Source: Botrytis cinerea B05.10
Lineage: Eukaryota; Ascomycota; Leotiomycetes; Helotiales; Sclerotiniaceae
DNA: 64,000 nucleotides
Assembly: GCF_000143535.2 (NCBI RefSeq)
Contig: NC_037315.1
Span: 1,302,001 to 1,366,000 of the forward strand
Reading direction: 5' to 3'
Part shown: positions 10,665 through 21,254 of the stretch, in pieces
Position numbering within the stretch: position 1 is the stretch's first letter
Layout: every line of letters starts with the position of its first letter
The notes under the pieces: model-generated
The model's database searches: none
The model's input: the letters and a program-made list of their open reading frames with translations, nothing else
Told to the model about the DNA's origin: nothing
Made by a program: the position numbers and the translations under genes

Positions 10665-12050
10665 TTACTTTCTAATCCAGTCAAATGTAACTCTGGCAAA
10701 TGCTTGGGAAGGGAAATCTATCAATCGATAGAATATTTCCGCGCTTGGAATGACCGTCAACAAGCATACAAAGAAACAAGCTGTGGTTGCTCCTTCGAAT
10801 GATACGTTTCTTGTTTCTGTGAGATGGGTGAAGAGTTTAATGCCTACTGAATAAATGATGATGCTTTGGATAAGGAACCAACCTATTAACTGTTAGTTTT
10901 GAGGCCACAGGGAAGGAGGAATAGACGATGGAAACTTACTGAGGGATCTTCTACCCAAATACATTAGGAGAGGATTACGGAACAATGCTTGTGGCAAACT
11001 CCAGGTCTCCAAGAACAGGAAAGTGCCAAGTAAGAATAGATAATTGTCATCTCTGGCCATCGGAGTGCCGGGTTCCATTACCACATCATTCAACCCACCA
11101 GTCGAATACTCTCCAGTATGGATCCTAACCTCCTTATAAACATCTTGAGGTCTCCATGCGGCCCAAATATACATCATGATTAAACCTGCTAAGGTAAGGA
11201 TGGTATACAATGGCCAAACAGGCATTCTCCACTTTCTGCCCCTCCAAGTACCCAGCGGGATTCCAGCACGGGCACGCATTTGGAAATTCATATTGATACT
11301 CATATCAGCCAACAAAAGACCAGTGATTGAATACCAAGCCCAACTATCAACCCACCATGCCGTGGCGATAAATCCAATGAAAGCCTTGACTCTCCATGAT
11401 TTCCGCACATACGGAATAATGACCATCGTCATGTAGACAGTATAGCTTTGTTGGAAAAGAACGGAGATAACCCAAAGAGTCTGCGAGGGAAATGCATAAT
11501 TCGCTGCTTGTAAGTCGAATTTCTTATTCGTCCAGAAGAGAATGAAGACCGAGTTAAAGTATGCGAGAGCATTCGGGATCATGTAGGGAGTATCGATGGT
11601 GGTATTGTTGGTTGCGGTTTTGAATTCATCGATATATGATGTTCCAATACAGGTGAAGACGATGTATATGATCGCGAGGGAAAATGCAGAAGGAAACCAA
11701 AGACGTAAGCCTCGGCGGAAAGATGACGATGCGACGAAATCGTGCGAGGGTTTGTTAAGGAATGGTGTGCAGATTGTGCGCGCAGAGATGAGAATGAATG
11801 CTGAATAGATCAGAGATTCATTCCAGAAGAGGACAGAGACTACCTTTCGGAGCATCTCCTGATATACAGGGCCATCGGAATTGGGAGTACCGGTGACAGC
11901 TGTGGGAACGAGGGTATTCAGAAATGTCCATAGAAAAGATTGAATAACAAGAAATCCTCTGAGACCGACAAAGTGAGACTGGGAAGGAATCTGGTGAAGG
12001 GTAGGTTCTTGGTAGAACTCCTTCACAGGTGTTAATTGGGTGAAAGCCAT
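10665..12050 (-). CDS. acyltransferase-3-like multi-pass membrane protein
   Basis: Two exons on the minus strand, 12050-10940 and 10882-10665, give 442 residues. The 57-bp intron has donor GTAAGT and acceptor AATAG, and joining reads LGRRSLSWFLIQSIIIYS. About ten hydrophobic helices follow a start segment HFVGLRGFLVIQSFLW that looks like helix 1 of acyltransferase-3 proteins. The middle (TLWVISVLFQQSYTVYMTMV, SWAWYSITGLLLADMSI) aligns by eye with the C-terminal domain of the 17993 protein. The C-terminus IPSAEIFYRLIDFPSQAFAR is also family-like. Such proteins move acyl groups onto sugars or lipids across membranes. The histidine usually seen in helix 1 is not evident here, so activity is uncertain. 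I took the ATG at 12050; the frame opens at 12062 with TTG. Confidence 0.75.
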
Positions 12051-14290
12051 ATCGAATACCAATTCTGCCGTCGAACTGTCCCAGATTTTGGATGGAGAGG
12101 GATGTTAAAGATCTCTTGCACTTTGATGTGGATATGGGGAATTATGTCTCCAAAGATTCCATCAGCCTCACCGGACTCTGATACCAAGACTTACTTACTC
12201 TTCACACTTGCCGATCCCCTCGGTCCTTCTCAACACTTTTTTATTCGTCTTTTTGTGACGTTTGCCCCATCAATATTTTGCGCTGGCAGTATCAACTTTG
12301 CAGCTGCCACTTTGGTGATGCTGTGCCGTGTCATGATGAGACATTCCTCCACGTTTGTTCTAAAAGAGACACCCACCGATATAGTTCCGAGGGCATAGCG
12401 TAACAGCAATTTTCAGTTGAAGGACATTATCACGATCTTCAAGATATCGATATTCTTTTGGATTCTGCCACTCCACTTCCTCAAGATGTCAAGGTCTTCT
12501 TGAATTCTGCCACCCCACTATAGCCATCTAGGCCTAGTGGATACCTGACGCCGGATAGACTAAAGCTTAGCGCTACTAGCCCCGGCACTGGATCCACCCA
12601 GCTTCAGGGACTTCTGGCACACCGCATGGCAGACCCTGACGTGAGGCTGTGAGTTCCTCAAATCACACATGGGGGTCGCATATGTGGCTAAAGTTTTGCT
12701 TACGAGTAATGCTGGCTGTGATACAGCGCCCATGGGGTCGAGAGCCGGGAGACTTCCCGGCGAATCGATATCATAAATCTGGAAAAATCCGATTAAGATA
12801 AAGCTATTGCATGTAGCAAAGATTGTTTATATGTGACATCACAGTCTGAGAGCCGGAATTTATTTTCTCCTAAATGAATATACACGCAATCTTAAGATAC
12901 AAGGTTCCCATAAAGTTCAAAGAACCAGGCTGGGGATGATAGCAGGGGTAATGCTTCTGATAAAGGAAAATTCAAACCTTCCGGGAAAGTTCTTAAAGTC
13001 TATAGTATAAGGTTGATATACGGCAATATTTTATTGATTTTTATCAGGTATAGTGATAGCCACTCGGTCAAGCACACCATTCGCTTAATATATACTTTGT
13101 CCGATACTTCAGAGGTGGTCCCCGAATCCCTTTAGGAAGCCTCTTGACATCTACCGTCTAAGTTGGACAAGCTGCGAGATACCCTATCAGAAACGGGAAA
13201 AAGTTTATTGTGGAATCGCTCGCGTGGCTCGCCGGATCTGGCATGATCTCCAATGTACCTAAAGCAAAATTTGGAAAGGGGTCATTCACATAAGGGGTTC
13301 CACCAATCACTTACTCTAGGTTGTGGGTAAGGTTACTTTCCCCATGAATCACACCTGTGACAGTGTACGGTGAGGTTACCACCTCAGTCTATCAAGTCTA
13401 GAAAGTAGATTGATGTACACCCAACAACTCAACTGTACATTTAAGTCAACGCGCCGAGATTCTGATCTTGTGTGGTATCATCAATGTGATCTTCAAAGGA
13501 GTATATTTAGAATGTGTAGTCAACTAAAAGCTTCTGCATGTTCTTGTACATCTGTAGATTCAAGATCTTGCATTTTCTTTTTTGATGTAAGACGGAGAAA
13601 AAAGCACACAATTTGGGGTACTCTTTCTTTTTCTTTTTCTTGCACATGGTATTTTCGTCATTCGCGTGTTATCTTATCTTCGAACGGCAGATTGATTTTT
13701 AGCATGGTGGCTTGTGAGAATTAAATGAAAATGGTATTTTCGGATTTAACCATGATTGCAGGGGAGTGAAGGTGCGATAGCCGGCTATGTCGATCATTTA
13801 ATATCAAAAACGAAAACCTTTTCAATCTGTGACAACTAGGCCTTAAAAATTAAGCTTAGTCCGACAAAAGCAGGATGGGAAATGAACATGGGAAAGTTTG
13901 CTATCAATAACCATGTCGTTGCTACCAACTTCCAAGTTCCACTGATTCCAGTAGGGATGAAGAAGTTGTATGCAAATTATCTTATCACCTCATCGCCCTT
14001 ACAATGATTGCCTGTAGTCAGAACGTCAGGGGTACATACAAGAAAGTGTCTTGGCACTTTGAACATTTCACAAGATCTCGAAGAGACGGAATATCCGGAG
14101 GCAAAGGCAACAATAACATATTCAAGGGTTTGATGAGAATATTCGTAATTTAACATAATGTAACATAATTTTTTTTCAAAGGCATCAAAGCCAATGCATC
14201 TCTATATTCTAACTTTTCCGCCCTAAATGCCATCCAGAAACCCTCCAATTAAAATGTATATACAAATTCATAAGCTATTCGTACCATCAT
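12051..14290. other. 2.2-kb gene-free stretch between acyltransferase and GT2 genes
   Basis: No gene is supported on either strand. The left part is the promoter of the minus-strand acyltransferase gene. The rest is A+T-rich with many stops in all frames. It holds a small imperfect tandem duplication near 12437-12519. Confidence 0.4.
12437..12519. repeat. imperfect 42-bp tandem duplication
   Basis: Two adjacent copies share the pattern ttcaagat..., a T-rich centre and gaattctgccac/ggattctgccac followed by ccac. Copy one is about 12437-12478 and copy two about 12479-12519. They differ at several places, so the duplication is old. Confidence 0.5.
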
Positions 14291-16075
14291 CTACGATCTT
14301 GCAGTAGGGTTCCAAGATGAGTATTTAGTCAACTGCCGAGCATGTCCATACAGACCTATCGTTGCCAAAAATAGCAAATAAAATGGATAGGCAATCGAGA
14401 ACTTGATGATCATCCATCGTGACGCAAACTCTGATTTAACTTGATTGGTGACCCAGAGCGTGCCAATCAAACAGAAAATACTGTTGATCAAATTAGTAAT
14501 GGAATCAATGAATGGGTATGAAATCTTACCTAACGAAAAAGAACCACTCAGAAACCGGATATTGGAAGAAGACAGTTTTCCAGAACGCTGCTGGGGTCAA
14601 GGGAAAATTGAGAAAAATAAAGCTAGCTACCAGGCAAGCAAATTGGGTGACCAAGTAATAACTGAGCTCACGAATGAGCAACAAGTTGAGTAGTCCAAAT
14701 CGTGTTGTGAAGATTCTCTTTCCTTCCTTGGCGCGATTGAAGGTCAAAATCGAATGTTTCAAGCTTGCCCTGTTGAAGGAGTCAGTATCGCCGATCAATG
14801 AAACGATTTGGAGAAAAGAGAAACTTACTGTGCCCATCCTTGTGCCCATCTTAGACGTTGTTTCCAGAACGCTCCAAAAGTCGTAGGTGCCAACTCATAT
14901 GACACAACATTGAGATCGTGAACAATATTACATCCTCGACCTACAGTTCGAAGTGCAGAGTCGATGTCTTCAGTGAGCATATTCTCGTCCATCTTTACGT
15001 CTCGAAGAAGTGATGTTCTCCAGTATCCATTAGATCCTGTAAACAGACCAAACCCCCAGATGGTTGCCCTTCCAGGATGAGAGACGGCATAAATCTTGTC
15101 AAATTCTATGCTGATGAGACTGGTAAGGAACGAAGCGCCTGTGTTAAAAACGATGCATCGGCCTTGAACGATATCAACCTTGCCCTTCTCCTTGATGAAA
15201 CGTTCAATTGCCCATCGAGGACTATGGGGGTGTATGTAATGGTCACAATCATAGATAGCAGTAACATCAGAGCCTGTATCTAGACTGAGATAGTAATTGA
15301 GGTTGTCAGCTTTCGATGTAGAGCCTTCAACCTTGATAATTCGAAGCTGTGGATATTTGGCGGTCGCTTCCCACATTTCCTCCTCGAGGGATTGAATTGG
15401 GAAAGGTGTGTTGTAAACAATGTTTATGCGAATTTTGTCAGTTGGATATTCCAACTTTTGACACGCATAATTTATCCGATCCATTATAATGTCTTGTTCA
15501 TTTGGAAGGTATGCGACAATGACAATATCCACGATCAATAGGTCATCATCTGGTGTAGCGAACTTCCAGCCCTTTTCAGCGGCTTTTGTAACAGTAAGAC
15601 GCGCCTCTCGACTTGGTTCCATACTCATAAACGCTTCTAGTGCTGTAGATGCAGCAATGATAAAGTTTGTGAAATTATATATGAACCAGAAAACTTCTAA
15701 GAGTTTTGTTGGAAACAGCATATATGCAAAGATAGATGAAACAAAATAAGAGCTGACAAGCAGAAACGGCGTCCATTCGTGGATAAAATTCGAGCATCTC
15801 CCGAAGGCATTGCGGATGGAGATGGAGGTTGGCGTTGTAGAATTTTGAGGACAACTTGGGGAAGTCACAAGTTCATCTTGGACAGAGAACCGGACATTAT
15901 GTTTCTCGTCGATGCTGGATTGTGTTGGGGCATCGTGAATGGTCACACGCGCATCTTTGCATATCCTGCTCTCAGATGAGCTTGGAGAGCCATCACGCCC
16001 GGGGGTGAAAGGTGAAGGACTGCTGTATGTTGGAAGTTCTTCAATTGCAAGCGTTTCATTATCGTAGGCCCCCAT
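14291..16075 (-). CDS. membrane glycosyltransferase family 2 (cellulose-synthase-like)
   Basis: Three exons on the minus strand, 16075-14829, 14769-14530 and 14480-14291, encode 558 residues (introns 59 and 49 bp). Residues 1-95 are a polar cytosolic lead; two helices follow at about 102-150. The catalytic domain shows VDIVIVAY (182-189), KADNLN (255-260), the metal-binding D276-C-D278, a third acid in TED (D370) and the processive-synthase motif QRLRW (406-410). Three or four further helices make the C-terminal channel. All key GT2 residues are present, so I expect an active plasma-membrane polysaccharide synthase. It resembles the fungal GT2 group that includes ZtGT2/FgGT2, which support hyphal growth on surfaces; orthology is not shown. 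Neighbouring acyltransferase genes suggest glycan modification. The ATG at 16075 was used; the frame opens at 16093 with TTG. Confidence 0.88.
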
Positions 16076-16698
16076 TTTGTTGAAGTGATGCAAGTAGACA
16101 CTAGATACAACGACTGGTACTTTGCAAAGTTATAGAAAAGAACGGACAGGGACACCACCGGAGTAAGAAGGTAGATCGAAGAATCAATAAAGATAGTAGG
16201 GTGGGAATCACGACTTCGAAGGTCTCTACGCAGCAGCGTCCAAGGATTGCATATAACATAATAACATAATAGCAAGATACAAATTTCGTCAGCTTGAGCT
16301 CAGGCTACAGCTTCGCACTAGCCTTTCCGGCATTGAGAGTTGACTTAGCTCCTTGTCAACTTGACTAAGAGATAAGATGGGCCAGCTCAGGCAATTCATA
16401 CGGTAACAGTGATAAGACTTTATCGAATTTGCGATGAACACAGAGGCATAAAACAAGCAAGATCAGCGTCCACTGACGGCGCTGTCTGCCCTCTAGGCTC
16501 TAGCAGCGGGACACTCTCGGAGCGTTGCATGCACACACGTTTTCTTTCGAAGAGACCAATGCCAAGAAACACAAATTTACGATTGAATATACTAAAGAAG
16601 TGGACTTCAACTTTGAGGATTTCCAATTCTGTATCCGCAAGGCATGGGTAGATGTAGATCTTTGATTCCAAGGCCCACAGCGGTGCTGAGCTGTTCCT

Positions 16699-16863
16699 AT
16701 GAGAACAACTACCGAAACTCCGACCCCATGTGGTGTAAATGAGCGACTCGTCGAATTCGTCGAGACCATCGAATTATATCCTCCGAATGAGGAATATCGT
16801 CGGATGAATCTTTTGACCATAGCACAACGCGTGGTTTTGAGCGTGGGAGTAAAAAAAGTATAG
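16699..16863 (+). other. 54-residue ORF, possible relic of a poly(A)-polymerase-type protein
   Basis: From ATG at 16699 to TAG at 16863 the frame reads a protein-like sequence with ERLVEFVETIELYPPNEEY, RRMNLLTIAQRVV and a final VGVKKV. By eye it recalls the helix before the nucleotidyltransferase core of poly(A) polymerases (short Leu-rich helix, GLY-type turn, EE..R...L..L). No catalytic core follows. It may be a relic or chance. Upstream in frame there is a stop, and no splice link was found. Confidence 0.3.
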
Positions 16864-17187
16864 ATAAGTTCATCGGTAAGCAAAGGAGCCGCAACGTGCC
16901 AAGAGACCCCATCATGAATAAGCTAATCCGCTTTCAGAAGGCGGTGAAAATGATGGCAATGTAATTTAATTTTCCAACTTTTGCATCTCCATGACCAAAC
17001 TATCCATCCCACCTTACAATGTGTGAATCCACATTCGTCCCTCTAGATTCCTAATTCCTGCTGCCCCTGAAGGTGGATGTCAATAAACCTTTATGATGTT
17101 CACCCCGTCAACTTCGAATCTCGATGCTGTCCTTGGATATGTGGCTTTAGAATAAGCACACATGCTGAAACTCGCCATGAATAGATC

Positions 17188-17888
17188 TCACGCATGAAAA
17201 CCCAAAAAGAAGCACTGGATCGACAGCTTCCCTAGATTAAAAATAACCACGAAGGCGAATCTCAGATTCCAAGCCGACCAGCTCATTTCAATGTGTTGTA
17301 CTGTTACTTGTGCTGCCAGAAGGTATGCAACTTCGAAGCTAGATGCACATACCACAAGATGGTAAACCACAAAACCGACAAGGTTTCTTTTAGCGGCGAA
17401 GTTGTATACCTTCTGATAGCACGAGTAAAGGGGTAGAGGTTATACCTTGAAAGATGGCATATACCCGAAGTTCCTGCTGCTGAAGATCTGTGCGAATCTG
17501 GAGAAGCAAGTCAATGCCGTCGCAGCGCAAACCAAAGCAATAAATTTCCAGAAAACGAGACTAGTTCGAAAATAAGGAAAAACTTCATGCGTTGTGGAGC
17601 TTTGAGCTGATATCTGACTTGGAACGTGTACCCAAGTGATGGATAGGACGTGCTTCTGGGATCTGCATGCAGGCCTTGGCCACTTGGAGGATAAACAGCG
17701 GGCTTGGGGCTTGCCGTCATTTTTAATATACTAAATTTAAGACTAATTATGATCCATAGATCAGCCCGAATGCTTGAAAAACGTACTGGTAGTTCCATGT
17801 ACTGGTTTGCCCGCTTCGGGAGCTCGTTGCAGAATGAACGTCTCGATCTAGACAAGTTGATTGGTCTTATCAACAGCCCTGTTATCAA
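17188..17888 (-). other. hydrophobic minus-strand frames, possible decayed membrane-protein gene
   Basis: Two open frames, 17370-17188 and 17888-17511, carry helix-like segments (VVCASSFEVAYLLAAQVTV, LRFAFVVIFNLGKLSIQCF). A third segment around 17420-17560, in another frame, reads WKFIALVCAATALTCFSRF. The spacing recalls fungal seven-helix receptors, but the frames are not joined by convincing introns and no family motif is certain. I list it as a question, not a gene. Confidence 0.2.
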
Positions 17889-17992
17889 GATGAAAAGTGC
17901 GTAAAGTTCTCACATTACTTCAAAGAACCACCACAGGTCGGCATCCTCTTTTATCCTGATTCTTCGTTTTTCATTCTTCATCCCTTGATCAG

Positions 17993-20900
17993 ATGCATTA
18001 TCTTACACTTTGCTTCGTTGGATTCGCCCTGAGTCTAATAACAAACGCCGGAGCAGATTCAACTTCGAATTGCTCTTGTGGTTATTATGATCCAGCGACA
18101 GAGAATCTATTTACCGACTTTTTGATTGTTTACTTCAACGAAACGACCGCATTCCCGTCTGATGTATTCCAAAATCAAGAATATGCAAACAAGTACGAGA
18201 AGAGTTGGAATGCACAGTATCGTTCAGGTGCCGATCCTTCCAATGTCCAGATCACAAATTCGACATCTACTGGCATCAGAAACTCGTCATCGTTGGAATT
18301 CACGATAAACCCCCCAACCTCTGAACATCTCGTCAAAGGTGGCGCGATCAGAACTTTAAGATCTGATATTCAATATGGTTCTTTCAGATCAACCATTCGT
18401 CCAGCTCAAGCTTGGACTGGAGGTACCGGCATGTCAATGCTTCTTAAGTACAATGAGACACAAAATATACAGATCAATAGCTTAAACGCCCAAAAGCCTA
18501 CGGATGCGTGGATCAATACTTTACTTGCAGACGAGTTCCCAAATCGTGTATACGGGCTCAATTTCAGTACATTGGCCAACAATGTGACCTACAGTCCAGA
18601 AATTGATCCTTGGGACTTTACTGAAGTTCGCATGGATTGGACCAAAGATACCGTGCAATTCTACATCGGGAACGTTTTGGCTCGCTCAGTATCAACCAAG
18701 AATGTAAGCAGCAAAAGCTTTCCCATCACTCCATCGCCTCTATTGTTCAAGCTTTGGTCGAACGGAGATTCATATTTCACGGCTGGACCGCCCACAAGAA
18801 ATACCACAGCCAACCTCGGATGGACCCGATCATTTTTCAACTCGTCAATCATGACAAAGGAGCAGCACAATGAATTTGATACGAGATGTACTGTTACAGA
18901 TGCATGCTTGATGGATGATACATCACTACGTGGTTATACTGCCTTCGGGGTGGATTCTATCCCAAAATGGAAGGCCACACACCATGAAAGCGGGGTTCGA
19001 ACTTTCGCTTACATTTGCCTCTCATGTTCTGTGGCTCTGACTGTACTATTGCTTTGCAACATCACTTTCCAGAGATGGCCTACGAAGGACTCCAAGACTC
19101 CAAAGGAACCAAAAGTACATAGCTGTTATCGTCTTCCACCCCAAATTTCCAACTCTAAATTCCTTTCGTCATCTAATACGACACCAACAATGTCAACAAG
19201 AGCTTCATCTATGGATTTGAAAAGTCCGAAAGATGATCTCGAAATAACAAAGGTTGGCTTCACACCCGGATCTTCAACACTCACGCTCAAAGATATGGTC
19301 AATCAAGAAACCACACGTATGCCGCACAATAGTCCGTTCGCAGCTTCTCGACAACATTCCACCTCAAACATGAGTGGGTTTACTTTGAATGATTCTATAT
19401 CGCCGTCGGCTTCACAAAATAAACTCTACAGTTTCAATGATACCCCGAATGATTCGATGGCTATAACACCGCAAAGCTCTTTGTTCTTCGGTAAGGACGG
19501 CCACCCAATTATAGACGATGTTACTCCGCATAATTCGTTCATCTACAGCAAAAATCCAGCAGAGACGTCAGAAAAGGAGGACTGTTCGATGCCCGATGTC
19601 ACCAAGAGTAACGAAACCGAGAATTCTAGACCAGCACCCCCCAATCACGTTGCTTCAGAAGTTCCAGCCCCAATTGCTTTCCCAGCTGCACCCATCAACG
19701 CTCGGACGGCACCCACCAAACGAATTGAATATTTGGCAGGACTCATATCGATCGCAACCCTTTTGGTGACTCTCATTCACTTTATATTCACGTTCTCGCC
19801 TGCAATGGGTATGGTTGGTGCCCTTGAGCATTATAGCTATGAGATCATGATTCGAAAGACTATTGGATCATATCTTCTTAACCAAATTCTTCTTGGACTT
19901 TTCTTCATTACATCCACTCGCTTCCTTATCAGTCGTTATCTACGTACTGGTGATCTTGGAAGTATAGCCGAGAAGACGACGGGAAGAACATTCCGTGTCA
20001 TGATTCCCATTGCGGCATGTGCTATGCTCGAGTACTTTTTGATCGATGTGGGAGCTCTTACATGGTTAGAATACCTTCCCAGTATCAGTTGGACAACATG
20101 GCCTTATGCTGTAGCATACACAGATTTCGCTCATTATATCTCTGAGATCCTTGAGTTGGTGTACTTGCTTCCTAATGCAGCTCCGCTAATCACCTACAAC
20201 TACTGTACGGGTGTTTTGTGGACCATCCCCGTTCAAATTGAAGGTTCTTGGATCACGCTTTTGGGATGCATCGTGGTTAGAGAGATCAAAACGCCTTGGA
20301 AGCGTATGTGCTACTATGCGTTCTGTATTATTAACCATTGGTATGCTCAAAGTTGGGGCACATTTTTCTGGTTTGGAGTTCTTTACACCGATCTAGACGT
20401 CACCTTCAAGTACAAAAAGTGGTTCAAAGACCACGCCTTTGTCCTCTGGACCGGAATCGTTATTGGTTTCATGCTAGCCATTGCCGCTTTGTCAAACGAT
20501 TTAATCACTGCATGGACAGGTTTCTCATTGCCTATCGTAGAACGAGGTATTCATCCGGATCCCGAGAGCGGTCTTCCAATCGCCCAGACAGCGAATGCGG
20601 GATATCCAGAATATTTCAATCCTCGTTTTAATGGAATTATATTTGCTGTCGGTCTCCAATTCGTCATCGAGAATTGTTACTTCGTTCAGTGTTTCTTATC
20701 TATGAAGCTTTGGTTGATGCTCTTCCCCCATATCTTCACCATCTATCTTATCCATGGTTTGATTTGGTGGTCGCTTGGCAGCACAGTATGTGTACACTTG
20801 GCTGCCAACACATCTCTTCCATATTGGTCTGTTGCCTTGATTACAGCAATAGTTTGCTACGGAACTTTGTTTGCATCATTACCTGTCCTTACACCTGTGG

Positions 20901-21097
20901 TGGAGACTTTGGGAAAGAATGTCACTGGTAACATCTGGAGAATGGCGCACATTAAGCCGGCTCCCAGAAGAAAAACCTTGTTTCCCTTTGCGGATAGACT
21001 TTTCCTAGACTATGAAGAAAAAACAGGAAAGGTTGTGGATGAACAAAAGGATGTGGAAAAGAAGGCAGGAATAAATGTACATGAGGAGGAATTGTAA
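17993..21097 (+). CDS. GH16-fold ectodomain fused to acyltransferase-3 membrane domain
   Basis: Intronless, 1034 residues. A signal peptide (1-22) leads into a glycosylated ectodomain (about 30-290) of the GH16/concanavalin fold: GYYDPATENLFTDFL, IQYGSFRSTIRP, EVRMDWTKDTVQFYI. The place of the catalytic ExDxE is N158-I-Q-I-N162, so all three acids are lost and it probably binds rather than cleaves glycan. A helix at about 332-354 is followed by a long Ser/Thr/Pro-rich linker (355-580). The multi-pass acyltransferase-3 domain (590-1000) starts with EYLAGLISIATLLVTLIHF, where the helix-1 His is kept, and includes GVLWTIPVQIEGSWITLLG and GVLYTDLD. Its tail is charged. It stands head-to-head with the GT2 gene, which suggests work on the same polymer. 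GH16-fold assignment is by pattern only. Confidence 0.78.
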   Translation: MHYLTLCFVGFALSLITNAGADSTSNCSCGYYDPATENLFTDFLIVYFNETTAFPSDVFQNQEYANKYEKSWNAQYRSGADPSNVQITNSTSTGIRNSSSLEFTINPPTSEHLVKGGAIRTLRSDIQYGSFRSTIRPAQAWTGGTGMSMLLKYNETQNIQINSLNAQKPTDAWINTLLADEFPNRVYGLNFSTLANNVTYSPEIDPWDFTEVRMDWTKDTVQFYIGNVLARSVSTKNVSSKSFPITPSPLLFKLWSNGDSYFTAGPPTRNTTANLGWTRSFFNSSIMTKEQHNEFDTRCTVTDACLMDDTSLRGYTAFGVDSIPKWKATHHESGVRTFAYICLSCSVALTVLLLCNITFQRWPTKDSKTPKEPKVHSCYRLPPQISNSKFLSSSNTTPTMSTRASSMDLKSPKDDLEITKVGFTPGSSTLTLKDMVNQETTRMPHNSPFAASRQHSTSNMSGFTLNDSISPSASQNKLYSFNDTPNDSMAITPQSSLFFGKDGHPIIDDVTPHNSFIYSKNPAETSEKEDCSMPDVTKSNETENSRPAPPNHVASEVPAPIAFPAAPINARTAPTKRIEYLAGLISIATLLVTLIHFIFTFSPAMGMVGALEHYSYEIMIRKTIGSYLLNQILLGLFFITSTRFLISRYLRTGDLGSIAEKTTGRTFRVMIPIAACAMLEYFLIDVGALTWLEYLPSISWTTWPYAVAYTDFAHYISEILELVYLLPNAAPLITYNYCTGVLWTIPVQIEGSWITLLGCIVVREIKTPWKRMCYYAFCIINHWYAQSWGTFFWFGVLYTDLDVTFKYKKWFKDHAFVLWTGIVIGFMLAIAALSNDLITAWTGFSLPIVERGIHPDPESGLPIAQTANAGYPEYFNPRFNGIIFAVGLQFVIENCYFVQCFLSMKLWLMLFPHIFTIYLIHGLIWWSLGSTVCVHLAANTSLPYWSVALITAIVCYGTLFASLPVLTPVVETLGKNVTGNIWRMAHIKPAPRRKTLFPFADRLFLDYEEKTGKVVDEQKDVEKKAGINVHEEEL

Positions 21098-21254
21098 ATG
21101 GCGTTTCGAATTTTGGGGTAATGAATATACAATGTATGATATTGAACGAGATTTCTCTAATTTAGCTATGATTTAAAAGATTGAAAGAATAACAGAAGTC
21201 AAAAAACGAAACAGATAAACTGCTCGGTAAACTCAAGAATGAAGTATCCAAGCA

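Larger units (their letters stand above)
16076..17992. other. divergent region between GT2 and GH16-fold/acyltransferase genes
   Basis: This 1.9-kb stretch separates two head-to-head genes, so it likely carries both promoters. It contains one protein-like short frame (16699-16863) and hydrophobic minus-strand frames (17188-17370 and 17511-17888) that might be a decayed membrane-protein gene. No complete gene could be built. Confidence 0.4.

Noticed and set aside
12036..12398. 120-codon plus-strand frame
   Set aside because: It starts inside the opposite-strand acyltransferase gene, covers its promoter and has no family resemblance.
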